DNA of 41,255 bases from Hyphomicrobiales bacterium (GTDB lineage Bacteria > Pseudomonadota > Alphaproteobacteria > Rhizobiales > Devosiaceae), in contig JAMONZ010000046.1 in assembly GCA_027066315.1 (NCBI GenBank), positions 1-41,255 of the forward strand, in the 5' to 3' direction. The notes under the pieces were generated by a model that was given only the letters and a program-made list of their open reading frames with translations, did not search any database and was not told where the DNA came from. Positions 17,157-25,940 of the stretch are shown here, in pieces; position 1 is the stretch's first letter; each line of letters starts with the position of its first letter. A program made the translations under genes and the position numbers.

Positions 17157-17186
17157 AAAAAAGGCTAGCTGTTAGGCTAGCCTTTT
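17157..17186. terminator. Bidirectional intrinsic terminator
   Basis: AAAAGGCTAGC (17159-17169) and GCTAGCCTTTT (17176-17186) are perfect reverse complements with a 6-nt loop. U tracts follow on both strands (CCTTTT on +; a run of six T on -). It lies between the convergent Lrp-type and L,D-transpeptidase genes and can end both transcripts. Confidence 0.9.
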
Positions 17187-17211
17187 AAAGTGGTAAGGGG
17201 GGATAAATATA

Positions 17212-17805
17212 TTATCTTCTAACAATGATTTTTGCACCAACTTTTACACGGTCATAAAGATCTGTAATATCAGCATTTGTTAGACGAATGCAGCCTGATG
17301 ACATTGCTTGACCAATTGTCCAAGGTTGAGTTGTTCCATGTAGACGATAAAGGGTTGAGCCAACATAAAGAGCGCGTGCTCCAAGTGGATTATCAATTCC
17401 ACCAGGCATGTAAGCTGGTAGGTTTGGTTCACGTTTACGCATTGCGGCAGGAGGTGTCCAGCCGGGCCATTCAGCTTTGCGGCTAATGCGGTTTGTGCCA
17501 GCCCAAGCAAATCCCTCACGGCCAACACCAACACCATATTTCATCGCTTTGCCGTTTTTTAATACTAAATAAAGACGACGTTCAGAAGTTTCGATAATGA
17601 TTGTTCCGGGGCGTTGTTTGGTTTCATAAGAAACTATAGTTTTTTTGATTGATGAGCCACGTCTGCCAGAAGTTTTACGCTCGTTTGCATTTTCCCACTT
17701 ATTAGTGTCTGGATTATAAACACGAGCAGCATTTGCAGGTGTTAACAACATTAGTGAAAGCATGCTGACAAAAAACAGCGTGATTAGTGATTTAAATTTT
17801 TTCAT
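17212..17805 (-). CDS. L,D-transpeptidase (YkuD domain), periplasmic
   Basis: A 197-aa protein with a signal peptide (MKKFKSLITLFFVSMLSLML, then LTPANA). The YkuD domain begins near GTIIIETSERRLYLVLKNG and includes a central glycine stretch VGVGREGFAWAG. The active-site region is YRLHGTTQPWTIGQAMSSGCIRL, with His near 156 and catalytic Cys near 172. It forms 3-3 peptide cross-links in peptidoglycan or attaches proteins to it. The ATG at 17805 is chosen over an in-frame TTG at 17814 because it gives a standard signal peptide and has GGGA upstream. It is a single gene, with a bidirectional terminator after it. Confidence 0.93.
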   Translation of the reverse strand: MKKFKSLITLFFVSMLSLMLLTPANAARVYNPDTNKWENANERKTSGRRGSSIKKTIVSYETKQRPGTIIIETSERRLYLVLKNGKAMKYGVGVGREGFAWAGTNRISRKAEWPGWTPPAAMRKREPNLPAYMPGGIDNPLGARALYVGSTLYRLHGTTQPWTIGQAMSSGCIRLTNADITDLYDRVKVGAKIIVRR

Positions 17806-17858
17806 TATTCCCAAACATTCCTTTTAATAAATAAGACAGACAGTTAATTTTTTATAGA

Positions 17859-17895
17859 GTAGAAAAGTCATTAAACATTTCAGGTGATTTTCTAC
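17859..17895. other. Inverted repeat in the divergent ldt-rpiA intergenic region
   Basis: GTAGAAAA (17859-17866) and TTTTCTAC (17888-17895) are perfect reverse complements separated by 21 nt. GAAAAGTCAT occurs inside the repeat and again about 55 bp downstream as a direct repeat. It may be a regulator site in the 234-bp divergent promoter region, but the sequence is AT-rich and chance is possible. Confidence 0.25.
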
Positions 17896-18039
17896 CTTGT
17901 ATTTTTCATTCTGAAAAGTCATAGAAGAGGAAGCTAACGGAAAACTGCACAAGAATGATTAAACTGTTGCAAAAAAGCCGCTGTTTTTGTTCAATTTTTC
18001 GTGAGGGAAGCATAAGAATAGTTTTTTTAGGAGTAAATA

Positions 18040-18732
18040 GTGACTGATTCGCCGAAATTACTTGCTGCAAAAGCTGCAATAAAAGAAATAAAGCAAGGGC
18101 AGAAAATTGGCCTTGGGACTGGCTCTACTGCATATCATTTTGTGAATCTTTTGGGTGAGATGGTGGCAAATGGTTTTGAATGTGTCTGTGTGCCAACATC
18201 AATCGAAACAGAAAAACAAGCATTATCATTAGGTATTAAATTATCAGATCTCGATAGTCTTGGTGAGCTTGATATAGTCATTGATGGAGCTGATGAAATT
18301 GATGGGCAAATGGCATTGATTAAAGGGGGGGGCGGTGCGCTTTTGCGAGAGAAAATAGTTGCAGATGCCTCAAAACGTATGATTGTTATTGCAGATAGCT
18401 CAAAAATGGTAGATTGCCTTGGAAAATTTCCACTGCCAATTGAAGTGAATAGTTTTGGGCTGGGAGCTACAAAAGTAAGGTTGCAAAAAATCATTAAAGA
18501 TTTTGGTGGGAGTGGTGGTTTAACTTTGCGTAAAATAAATGATGAAGAAAACTTTATTACAGATGGTGGGCATTTAATTTTTGATGCTTTTTTTGGCCGC
18601 ATTTGTGATGCAAAAGCATTATCAAGCAAACTTTTAGAAGTGCCAGGAGTTGTACAGCACGGTCTATTTATTGATTTGTGTGATATAGCTTTTATAGCCG
18701 ATGAAAATGGCGTAAAACGATATGATAGATAG
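18040..18732 (+). CDS. rpiA: Ribose-5-phosphate isomerase A
   Basis: The 230-aa protein has the RpiA motifs in order: GLGTGSTAYHFVNLL (about 27-41), VPTSIETEKQALSLG, the catalytic DGADEIDGQ (about 87-95), KGGGGALLREKIVA and the C-terminal VPGVVQHGLFIDLCDIAFI. It interconverts ribose 5-phosphate and ribulose 5-phosphate in the pentose phosphate pathway. The start is GTG with AGGAG six bases upstream at 18029-18033, a strong site. Downstream, 30 bp away, is the DUF2059 gene, and glutathione reductase follows; this gene order is familiar in Hyphomicrobiales. NADPH from the pentose phosphate pathway and Gor activity are functionally related. Confidence 0.96.
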   Translation: MTDSPKLLAAKAAIKEIKQGQKIGLGTGSTAYHFVNLLGEMVANGFECVCVPTSIETEKQALSLGIKLSDLDSLGELDIVIDGADEIDGQMALIKGGGGALLREKIVADASKRMIVIADSSKMVDCLGKFPLPIEVNSFGLGATKVRLQKIIKDFGGSGGLTLRKINDEENFITDGGHLIFDAFFGRICDAKALSSKLLEVPGVVQHGLFIDLCDIAFIADENGVKRYDR

Positions 18733-18762
18733 AAAATTTTTAAACAAAGATAAGAGATTTTG

Positions 18763-19269
18763 ATGATTAAAATTAAAACAAATGCTAAAATTATAGTTGC
18801 AATTTTCATTAGTATTTTTATTTCAATTGCCCCGCTTAATGCGCAAGAAATAGCACCAGAGCATTTAGAATTAGCTCGTAAGTATGTTGACCTTACCGAT
18901 CAGGCCAAAATTTATGAGCTTTCCTTATTGCAATCTGGCATAAATACTATGAAAACTTTAATTAGTAAAAACCCTGATGTGAAAGAAGAGTTAAATGAAG
19001 CGATTGGTTTAACTATTGCAGAATATGCACCAAAAAAAGATGATTTGTTTAATCAGTTTGCAAGAATTTATGCTTTGAGGTTTACAGTTGAAGAATTGCA
19101 AGAAATTGTAAATTTTTATGAAACTGATACAGGTAAGAAACTCGCTAAGGAGAATGCGATGGTGAATAAAGAATTGACTGCAGTCTTGGGCATATTTGAA
19201 AGCAATTTAAGGATTGAGTTTTTTGCAAAAGTTCGTTCAAGAATGCGTGATAAAGGTATTGAACTTTAA
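18763..19269 (+). CDS. DUF2059 family exported protein
   Basis: A 168-aa protein with a signal peptide (hydrophobic core about 9-23, ending PLNAQ). The mature part is mostly helical, with the DUF2059 features FARIYALRFTVEELQEIVNFYETDTGKKL, followed by an acidic-basic helix. Function of the family is not known. The ATG at 18763 is preferred to a preceding TTG. It follows rpiA by 30 bp and ends before a strong terminator, so rpiA and this gene form a transcription unit separate from gor. Confidence 0.87.
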   Translation: MIKIKTNAKIIVAIFISIFISIAPLNAQEIAPEHLELARKYVDLTDQAKIYELSLLQSGINTMKTLISKNPDVKEELNEAIGLTIAEYAPKKDDLFNQFARIYALRFTVEELQEIVNFYETDTGKKLAKENAMVNKELTAVLGIFESNLRIEFFAKVRSRMRDKGIEL

Positions 19270-19298
19270 GATTTATTTCTTACTTGAATAATATAAAT

Positions 19299-19326
19299 GT
19301 CCCCGCCTTGTGCGGGGACTTTTTTT
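19299..19326 (+). terminator. Intrinsic terminator of the rpiA-DUF2059 unit
   Basis: GTCCCCGC (19299-19306) pairs perfectly with GCGGGGAC (19312-19319) around a 5-nt loop and is followed by seven T. It is the strongest canonical terminator in the window. Confidence 0.95.
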
Positions 19327-19373
19327 ATGTAATTTGACTAGCTTAATGGTGAAGTTTTACTAAGGAATTTATT

Positions 19374-20753
19374 ATGTCTGATAATTATGATCTGGTTGTA
19401 ATTGGTGGTGGCTCGGGTGGCGTTCGTGCTGCAAGAATGGCAGCAACTTATGGTGCAAAAGTTGCTATAATTGAAGAATATCGCTATGGGGGAACTTGTG
19501 TAATTAGGGGATGTGTTCCAAAAAAATTATTTGTTTATGCCTCTCGCTTTCCTCAAATTTTTGAATCTGGAGCAAGTTTTGGTTTTGATGTAAAGGCAGA
19601 ATTTAACTGGCAGACTTTGCTCAATAATAAGGACAAAGAGATTGCTAGGCTTGAGGGTTTATATAAATCAAATTTGCAAAGGTTTGATGTAGAAACAATT
19701 GAAGATCGTGGACTGATTGAAGGGCCAAACAAAGTTCGTTTGGTCAATGCTGATAAAATACTCGATACAAAGCGTATTTTGATTGCAACTGGTGCAGAGC
19801 CTTTTAAACCAAATGTTAAGGGCGCAGAATTTGGCATTACCTCGAATGAAGCTCTGGATTTAAAAACTCTTCCTAAGTCAATTTTGATTGAGGGTGGGGG
19901 GTATATTGCAGTTGAGTTTACTTCGATATTTTTGGGGCTTGGGGTAAAAACTTCTTTGGCCTATCGCCGTGATATGGTGTTGCGAACTTTTGATGATGAT
20001 ATTCGATCTGATTTAGAGGAGCAGTTGCGCCATAGAGGTCTTGATTTACATTATCAGGCTTCAATTACCAAACTTGAGAAAACTGATGATGGTGTGCTGG
20101 TAAGTTTTTCTAATGGCGAGCAGGCTGAATTTGGAGCGGTGATGTTTGCCACAGGCCGCACTCCTAATGTTAAAGGGTTAGGGCTTGGGAAAGCTGGTAT
20201 TTCGCTTAATGGGCGTGGGGCAATTGATGTTGATGATTATGGACAAACAATGTGTCCCTCAATCTATGCGGTTGGTGATGTAACTGGCCGAGTGCAGCTT
20301 ACCCCTGTTGCAATTCGGGAGGGTGCGGCATTTGTTGAAACTGTTTATAATGACAATCCTACAAAGGTTGATTATTCACTTATTCCAACAGCGGTTTTCA
20401 CTGAGCCAGAAATTGGCACAATTGGCATGAGTGAAGCAGATGCGGCAAGTGATCATAAAGATATTGATGTTTATGTTGCACGCTTCCGTCCAATGAAAAA
20501 CACACTTGGCAAGAAAACAGAAAAAATGCTGTTTAAGCTAATAACGCAAATAAACGGTGGTCGAGTTCTTGGAGTTCATATTCTTGGAGAGGGCGCGGGT
20601 GAAATGATCCAGCTAGTTGCAATCCCTATGATGATGGGTGCAACAAAGGCAGATTTTGACAAAGCAATTGCGGTTCACCCAACGGCGGCTGAAGAATTGG
20701 TGACGTTTAAAACTCCAAACTATACCTATAAAAATGGGGTGAAGGTGGAATAG
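19374..20753 (+). CDS. gor: Glutathione-disulfide reductase
   Basis: The 459-aa flavoprotein has the FAD-binding GGGSGGVRAARMA (about 11-23), the redox-active disulfide in GGTCVIRGCVPKK (Cys 42 and 47), the NADPH-binding GGGYIAVEFTSIFLGLG, the second FAD motif YAVGDVTG and the C-terminal AVHPTAAEEL with the catalytic His-Glu pair from the partner subunit. It reduces glutathione disulfide with NADPH in the cytoplasm. AAGGA lies upstream of the ATG, and the gene starts after a terminator, so it has its own promoter. The GCVPKK-LFVYAS continuation fits Gor rather than lipoamide or mercuric reductase. Confidence 0.95.
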   Translation: MSDNYDLVVIGGGSGGVRAARMAATYGAKVAIIEEYRYGGTCVIRGCVPKKLFVYASRFPQIFESGASFGFDVKAEFNWQTLLNNKDKEIARLEGLYKSNLQRFDVETIEDRGLIEGPNKVRLVNADKILDTKRILIATGAEPFKPNVKGAEFGITSNEALDLKTLPKSILIEGGGYIAVEFTSIFLGLGVKTSLAYRRDMVLRTFDDDIRSDLEEQLRHRGLDLHYQASITKLEKTDDGVLVSFSNGEQAEFGAVMFATGRTPNVKGLGLGKAGISLNGRGAIDVDDYGQTMCPSIYAVGDVTGRVQLTPVAIREGAAFVETVYNDNPTKVDYSLIPTAVFTEPEIGTIGMSEADAASDHKDIDVYVARFRPMKNTLGKKTEKMLFKLITQINGGRVLGVHILGEGAGEMIQLVAIPMMMGATKADFDKAIAVHPTAAEELVTFKTPNYTYKNGVKVE

Positions 20754-20793
20754 GTTGTTGTGTTTATTTGAGCCTAGTAATTTGTTACTTAAA

Positions 20794-20853
20794 CGAAGTG
20801 AAGGGTCTTTTGCTATTGAGTATAAGATTCTTCGACTTCGCCTGAGAATGACA
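20794..20853. repeat. Interspersed palindromic repeat (intergenic)
   Basis: Between convergent gor and the VIT-like gene, CGAAGTGAAGGGTCTT (20794-20809) pairs imperfectly with AAGATTCTTCGACTTCG (20824-20840): one bulge and two G-U pairs, 14-nt loop. The outer part continues as CCTGAGAATGACAA. The TTCGAC...GAGAATGAC core has the form of a common bacterial interspersed repeat. A related core is found inside the RND adaptor gene at 40452-40475. It could also stabilise the ends of the two convergent transcripts. Confidence 0.6.
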
Positions 20854-20881
20854 AATCTATCATTTTTGAAATGCAAAAAAC

Positions 20882-21595
20882 TTAAACTAAGGCCTTTAGT
20901 GCTAAGCCTATACCATAAGCAATCCCTGCAGCAAACATGCCAATTGTGAAGGTTTCAATTGCGCTTGCCCACCAGCTTTGCATTGACCAGCGTGACTTAA
21001 TTGCGCCAATTCCTAAAAATACAAACCCAACCATGATTGAGGCAATGACTGAGCTGTTTTCTAGTCCAAAAATAAATGGTATAAGCGGCACTGCTCCGCA
21101 AATACCAAAGGCAATGAATGTTGCAATTGCGGCCATCATCGGCGAGCGTTGAATTTCGGTAAGGCCATATTCTTCTGAAAGCATCACTTCAATCCAAATA
21201 TCTTCTTTGGTGGTTATCAATTCGACCATGGCTTCAAGTTCTTCGCCATCATAGCCTTTGAGTTTATAAATTTGGCGAATTTCTTCTTTTTCGCCCTCTG
21301 GGTGGTTTCTTATATGCCTTAACTCAATATTTTTAATGCGCTCAAAGTCATCATGTTCGGACTTTGTGCCTGCATAGTTTGAGGCTGCCATTGAAAAACC
21401 ATCAGCAAAAAGATTGGCCACACCAAGTACCAACACGATGCCTGCAGACAGCTCAGCCCCTACAACTCCTGCCATTATAGCAAAAGTAGTTACTGCACCA
21501 TCGATGCCGCCATATATCCAGTCACGAAGATAATTAACACTTGGGCCTTTTTCTAACCGTTTGGCAATGTCGTCAGGTTCATGAGAGTGATCCAT
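20882..21595 (-). CDS. VIT1/CCC1-family metal transporter
   Basis: The 237-aa protein starts with a His-rich MDHSHEPDD, then the family signature LRDWIYGGIDGAVTTFAIMAGV (about 25-46) and the second helix VLGVANLFADGFSMAASNYAGTKSE. A charged cytoplasmic loop (about 85-135) and three more C-terminal helices follow. VIT1/CCC1 proteins move ferrous iron or manganese across membranes; bacterial members probably export or store these metals. The ATG has no clear ribosome site: the upstream region on its strand is AT-rich. It is convergent with gor. Metal specificity cannot be read from the sequence. Confidence 0.88.
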   Translation of the reverse strand: MDHSHEPDDIAKRLEKGPSVNYLRDWIYGGIDGAVTTFAIMAGVVGAELSAGIVLVLGVANLFADGFSMAASNYAGTKSEHDDFERIKNIELRHIRNHPEGEKEEIRQIYKLKGYDGEELEAMVELITTKEDIWIEVMLSEEYGLTEIQRSPMMAAIATFIAFGICGAVPLIPFIFGLENSSVIASIMVGFVFLGIGAIKSRWSMQSWWASAIETFTIGMFAAGIAYGIGLALKALV

Positions 21596-21765
21596 AATTT
21601 TAGACCTTAACTATAGGTTTGCAATTTGATTCGATGCTTAATTATATTTTATTTTGAAACTTCTTCTAGCTCTATTATCAAATGCTTTGAAATTGTAATA
21701 AAATTGCTTTAGGAAGATTTACTTAGGAATAGTATTATTAATTTAGAAAAATATTGAGTGTTGAT

Positions 21766-23109
21766 ATGAGTGAATGGACAATAAATAGCTGGCGACAAAA
21801 ACCAGTGTTGCAAGTGCCGACCTATCCCGATCAAAAAGCGTTAGAAGAGGTAGAGGGGCGACTTACATCTTTTCCTCCACTGGTTTTTGCTGGTGAAGCA
21901 GATGACTTGAAAAGCCAATTAGCAGATGTTGCTAATGGCAAGGCTTTTTTGCTTCAGGGGGGAGATTGCGCTGAAAGTTTTGCTGAGCATGGTGCCGATC
22001 ATATCCGTGATTTTTTTCGAGTGTTTTTACAGATGTCTTTGGTGTTAACTCATGGCTCATCAATGCCTGTAGTTAAGGTTGGGCGAATTGCTGGGCAGTT
22101 TGCAAAACCCCGATCAGCTGATTTTGAAACTATTGATGGGGTGGAATTGCCATCATATCGTGGTGATATTGTTAATTCGATTGGTTTTGATGAAAAATCA
22201 CGTATTCCTGATCCAAGACGTATGTTAATGGCTTATCGCCAGTCTGCCGCAACATTAAATTTGCTGCGTGCTTTTGCTACGGGTGGTTATGCTAATTTGG
22301 AGCGTGCGCATGAGTGGACAGTAGGATTTTTAAAAGATAGCGATGCTTATTCTTCTTATAAGGAAGTTGTCGAAAAAATTGACGATAGTATTTCTTTTAT
22401 GAAGGCGATGGGAATATCAGCAGAAAATACTCAGCAGTTACGTGAAACAAAATTTTATACTTCGCATGAAGCACTTTTGCTTGGTTATGAAGAGGCGTTA
22501 ACTCGTAAAGATTCAATATCTGGTGACTATTATGCAACTTCTGGTCATATGTTATGGATTGGTGATAGAACTCGTCAGCCAGATGGTGCTCATGTTGAGT
22601 ATTTTTCTGGAATAAAAAACCCGATTGGAATTAAATGTGGGCCAAGCATTAGCGATGAAGATTTGTTGGTATTGCTTGATAAGCTAAACCCTAAAAATGA
22701 AGCAGGGCGCATTACATTAATTGCGAGATTTGGTGATGGTAACGTAGAAAGCCATTTGCCTCGTTTAATTGAAGTTGTAAAAAAATCTGGCCATAAAGTC
22801 GTTTGGACGTGCGATCCTATGCATGGCAACACTATAAAAGCATCTTCAGGGTTTAAAACTAGACCATTTGAGAAAGTATTGGGTGAGGTTAAGTCATTCT
22901 TTAAAATTCATCGAGAAATGGGAACTTATGCAGGTGGGGTGCATGTTGAAATGACTGGTTCTGATGTTACGGAATGTGTTGGGGGGGTTTCTATGGTGAC
23001 AGAAGATGATCTCTCAAGTCGTTATCATACACATTGCGACCCTCGCTTAAATGCCTCTCAATCGCTTGAGTTAGCATTTTTAATTGCAAAGGAAATTGCA
23101 ACTTCTTAA
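21766..23109 (+). CDS. aroG: 3-deoxy-7-phosphoheptulonate synthase, class II (DAHP synthase)
   Basis: The 447-aa protein starts [20 protein letters not shown]. It contains the class II motifs QGGDCAESF (metal-binding Cys), [29 protein letters not shown], the [17 protein letters not shown] block, [49 protein letters not shown] and [17 protein letters not shown]. It condenses phosphoenolpyruvate and erythrose 4-phosphate, the first step of the shikimate pathway. The ATG at 21766 is chosen over an in-frame TTG at 21754 because MSEWT is the usual N-terminus. The gene is monocistronic or reads into the outer-membrane protein gene 81 bp downstream. Confidence 0.96.
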   Translation: MSEWTINSWRQKPVLQVPTYPDQKALEEVEGRLTSFPPLVFAGEADDLKSQLADVANGKAFLLQGGDCAESFAEHGADHIRDFFRVFLQMSLVLTHGSSMPVVKVGRIAGQFAKPRSADFETIDGVELPSYRGDIVNSIGFDEKSRIPDPRRMLMAYRQSAATLNLLRAFATGGYANLERAHEWTVGFLKDSDAYSSYKEVVEKIDDSISFMKAMGISAENTQQLRETKFYTSHEALLLGYEEALTRKDSISGDYYATSGHMLWIGDRTRQPDGAHVEYFSGIKNPIGIKCGPSISDEDLLVLLDKLNPKNEAGRITLIARFGDGNVESHLPRLIEVVKKSGHKVVWTCDPMHGNTIKASSGFKTRPFEKVLGEVKSFFKIHREMGTYAGGVHVEMTGSDVTECVGGVSMVTEDDLSSRYHTHCDPRLNASQSLELAFLIAKEIATS

Positions 23110-23150
23110 AAAAATATCTAGTTTTTAGCAATGCATTAACCCTAACAAGT

Positions 23151-23193
23151 CATAAATACCTCCAAATTTAGTTTTCTTTTGGAGGTATCCATG
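23151..23193 (+). promoter_or_regulatory. Hairpin sequestering the ribosome binding site and start codon of the next gene
   Basis: ATACCTCCAAA (23156-23166) is the perfect reverse complement of TTTGGAGGTAT (23178-23188), which contains the full GGAGG Shine-Dalgarno of the outer-membrane protein gene. The loop is 11 nt. Past a 2x2 mismatch, CAT (23151-23153) can also pair with the ATG start codon (23191-23193). A transcript covering this segment would have both ribosome site and start codon buried. Confidence 0.75.
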
Positions 23194-24189
23194 CTGCGTC
23201 ATTTATTAACTACTACCATAGCTGCTTCGCTTTTGGTTGCTCCTGCTTTTGGAGCAGATATATTTGGTGGCAAGGGCGATGCAGATTTCTTGCGTGATTC
23301 TTATTCATCTGAGTGGGATATGAGCGATAATGGCGATCCGTTAGATTTTGAAATGGGTATAAGATATTATTACTCACTTGGATCATCAAAGTTAACAGTT
23401 AATGGTGATGAATATTCATCTGAGGATAAGTCCAGCATTGTTGAAATTCATGCTCGCATTGATGATAATTCAACGGACACCTTTCTAAGAGGTTCAGCTG
23501 GGTATTCGGCATCAATTAGCGGTACTTATGAATCTCCTGAACGTGCAGGAACTCAAGATATTAATGGTGGATCAATTGCCTATGCTGGGGCTGACTTTGG
23601 CTATATGCCATTGGGAAGCAGTGAATTTAGACTGGGTGGGTTTGTTGGGTATCAATTTTTGCGAGATAACCCTGATATGGGTCGCTCAAATTATGTTAAT
23701 GTTAATGGCGGTGGCGGTAGTCGAAAAAATGAATTTGACATAAATGCGCTACGCTTGGGTGTTGTTGCTCGTGCAGATCTTGGTGATATGGTAGATTTAA
23801 ATCTAGAAGCTGCAGTAATTCCTTATGCTCATTTAGGTGGTACTTTTGGTGCATTCTCTCTTCCGAATTATTTGGTAGGTGGAACAACCTATGTGCAAGG
23901 TTCAGAGGGAGAAATTTCTGGTAATCTTTATGGAGCTTCAGGTGAGGCGATGTTAGGTTTCCATCCAACTGATGAAATAACAATAAGAGTTGGTGGTCGA
24001 GTTACATATCTAACCGGAAATGCAACAATGAGCTACACAGCTCGAGATATTGCTGGACCAACTCCTGTTGATCCACTTGATCCTTTGGGGCCGCAAGTAC
24101 CAGCAGATTCACAAAGGTTTATTTCAGACATTTCTGGTCTTGAACTTTTCCGCTATGGTGCTTTGATTGAGCTTACAGGTAGATTTTAA
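23191..24189 (+). CDS. Putative outer-membrane beta-barrel protein
   Basis: The 332-aa product begins with a signal peptide (MLRHLLTTTIAASLLVAPAF, then GA). The mature part shows alternating hydrophobic and polar strands rich in Gly, Tyr and Asp: FEMGIRYYYSLG, FLRGSAGYSASISGTYE, GSIAYAGADFGYMPLG, FRLGGFVGYQFL, ITIRVGGRVTYLTG. It ends LIELTGRF with a C-terminal Phe, the usual signal for outer-membrane insertion. I cannot name a family; it looks like a porin-like or Omp25/31-like barrel. The ATG at 23191 has GGAGG six bases upstream, so the in-frame TTG at 23179 is rejected. The ribosome site is inside a perfect hairpin, suggesting translational control. Confidence 0.82.
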   Translation: MLRHLLTTTIAASLLVAPAFGADIFGGKGDADFLRDSYSSEWDMSDNGDPLDFEMGIRYYYSLGSSKLTVNGDEYSSEDKSSIVEIHARIDDNSTDTFLRGSAGYSASISGTYESPERAGTQDINGGSIAYAGADFGYMPLGSSEFRLGGFVGYQFLRDNPDMGRSNYVNVNGGGGSRKNEFDINALRLGVVARADLGDMVDLNLEAAVIPYAHLGGTFGAFSLPNYLVGGTTYVQGSEGEISGNLYGASGEAMLGFHPTDEITIRVGGRVTYLTGNATMSYTARDIAGPTPVDPLDPLGPQVPADSQRFISDISGLELFRYGALIELTGRF

Positions 24190-24206
24190 ATTTTATAAAA
24201 ATATAC

Positions 24207-24226
24207 AAGACTTGCTCAAGTTTTTA
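24207..24226 (+). terminator. Weak terminator-like hairpin after the outer-membrane protein gene
   Basis: AAGACTT and AAGTTTT form a short, AU-rich stem with a GCTC loop (24207-24224), then T residues. The low GC content makes real termination doubtful. Confidence 0.3.
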
Positions 24227-24254
24227 TAGCAGGTTATGACTAACTTATATTTTT

Positions 24255-25940
24255 ATGACGTTAAGAGAACCTGTGACAGATAGATTACGCATTGCGTTAG
24301 CCCAGTTAAATCCAACTGTAGGAGCTATTTCAGTTAATTTTGAAATGGCTTTTTTGGCGTTTGAAAAAGCCAAAAAAGCAGATGCTGATATTTTAATGTT
24401 TCCTGAGCTTTTTTTAAGTGGGTATTTTCCAGACGATTTGCTTTTTAAGCCGCAATTTGTTGCAGATTGTATTGATGGGGCTAAAGAGTTGGCTCTGGCT
24501 ACAAAGGATTATGATTTTGCGCTTTTATTGCCCAGTATTTGGCAAAAAAAAGGTAAATTATATAATGCAATCATTCACGCTCAAAATGGTGAAATCCTAG
24601 ATATTCGCTTTAAACATGAGTTACCAAACACTGATGTTTTTTATGAAAAACGGTATTTTAAAGCAGGTAAGTTGCCAAAACCAGTAACTATTAAAGGCAT
24701 AAAAATTGGTCTGCCAATTTGCGAGGATATTTGGCATGAGCCAGTTTGCAAGGCTTTAGTGAAAAAAGGTGCGGAAATACTTCTTTGCCCAAATGGCTCG
24801 CCATATTGGAAGAATAAACATTATCAACGCCGTGAATTAGTGCGCTCAAGAGTTAAAGAAACTGGCCTGCCTTTGCTTTATCTTAATCAAGTTGGCGGGC
24901 AGGACGAATTGGTGTTTGATGGGGCTTCATTTGGCTATAATGCCAAAGGGGAGCTGGCGTTTGAGGGAGAATCTTTTAAAGAGGATTTTATAGTTACGGA
25001 TTGGCATAAAGGTGAGGGTGGTTGGCATTTTGATAAGGGGCGTAATGTTGATTTAGTTTCAATTGATGAAGCACCTTGGCGAGCCTGCGTTTTGGGTTTG
25101 CGTGATTATTTACGCAAAAATCATTTCACTAAAGTTGTGCTTGGTTTATCTGGTGGAATAGATAGCGCACTTGTGGCAGCAATAGCGGTTGATGCTATTG
25201 GGGCTGATAATGTTCACACGATTATGATGCCATATCGTTATACATCAAAAGAGAGCCTAAAAGACGCTAAGCAATGTGCTGATAATCTTGGGGTGAAATA
25301 TGATATTATTCCGATCGGCTCTCCTGTTGAAAAGGCACTTGATGAGTTAGAGCCTATTTTTATAGGTCTTGCGCCAGATGTAAGCGAAGAGAATATTCAA
25401 TCTCGCATGAGGGGTTTAATATTGATGGCGGTTTCAAATAAATTAGGTTCAATGCTTTTAACTACAGGTAATAAATCTGAATTAGCGGTTGGTTATGCTA
25501 CGATTTATGGTGATATGAATGGTGGGTTTAACCCAATAAAAGACCTTACAAAAATGCAAGTTTATCATTTTGCAAATTGGCGGAATAAAAATATGCCAGA
25601 TGATTGTTTTGGTAAAGCGGGTATGGTTATTCCAACTTCTATCATTACTAAAGCTCCAAGTGCTGAGCTGGCCGAGGGGCAGGTGGATCAAGATAGCTTG
25701 CCACCCTATGAGGTGCTAGATGCAATCTTGGAGGCACTGGTTGAAAAAGAAATGTCGGTTAAACAAATTGTTGAACTTGGTTTTGATCTTGCACTAGTAA
25801 AGCGAATTGAGAAAATGCTATATATTGCTGAATATAAACGCCGCCAATCTGCTATTGGGGTGAAGCTAACAGAAAAATCCTTTGGAATGGGGCGTAAATA
25901 TCCCATTACCAATGGCTATCGTGATGAAAGTATAAAATAA
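24255..25940 (+). CDS. nadE: Glutamine-dependent NAD+ synthetase
   Basis: The 561-aa two-domain enzyme has an N-terminal nitrilase-type glutaminase with the catalytic triad Glu in MFPELFLSGY (51), Lys in RFKHELPNTD (120) and Cys in GLPICEDIW (156). A C-terminal synthetase carries the PP-loop LSGGIDSALVAA (299-304 core) and TTGNKSELAVGYATIYGDM. It converts nicotinic acid adenine dinucleotide to NAD+ using glutamine ammonia. The start is uncertain: ATG at 24255, or GTG at 24273, which has AAGAGA upstream and gives MTDRLRIALAQLNPTVG, a common N-terminus. The stop TAA overlaps the gltX ATG (TAATG), so the two are coupled. Confidence 0.96.
   Translation: MTLREPVTDRLRIALAQLNPTVGAISVNFEMAFLAFEKAKKADADILMFPELFLSGYFPDDLLFKPQFVADCIDGAKELALATKDYDFALLLPSIWQKKGKLYNAIIHAQNGEILDIRFKHELPNTDVFYEKRYFKAGKLPKPVTIKGIKIGLPICEDIWHEPVCKALVKKGAEILLCPNGSPYWKNKHYQRRELVRSRVKETGLPLLYLNQVGGQDELVFDGASFGYNAKGELAFEGESFKEDFIVTDWHKGEGGWHFDKGRNVDLVSIDEAPWRACVLGLRDYLRKNHFTKVVLGLSGGIDSALVAAIAVDAIGADNVHTIMMPYRYTSKESLKDAKQCADNLGVKYDIIPIGSPVEKALDELEPIFIGLAPDVSEENIQSRMRGLILMAVSNKLGSMLLTTGNKSELAVGYATIYGDMNGGFNPIKDLTKMQVYHFANWRNKNMPDDCFGKAGMVIPTSIITKAPSAELAEGQVDQDSLPPYEVLDAILEALVEKEMSVKQIVELGFDLALVKRIEKMLYIAEYKRRQSAIGVKLTEKSFGMGRKYPITNGYRDESIK

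Noticed and set aside
18135-18809. 224-codon frame antisense to rpiA
   Set aside because: It covers a clear rpiA on the other strand. The composition (rich in Ser, Pro, Ile) is typical of an antisense shadow.
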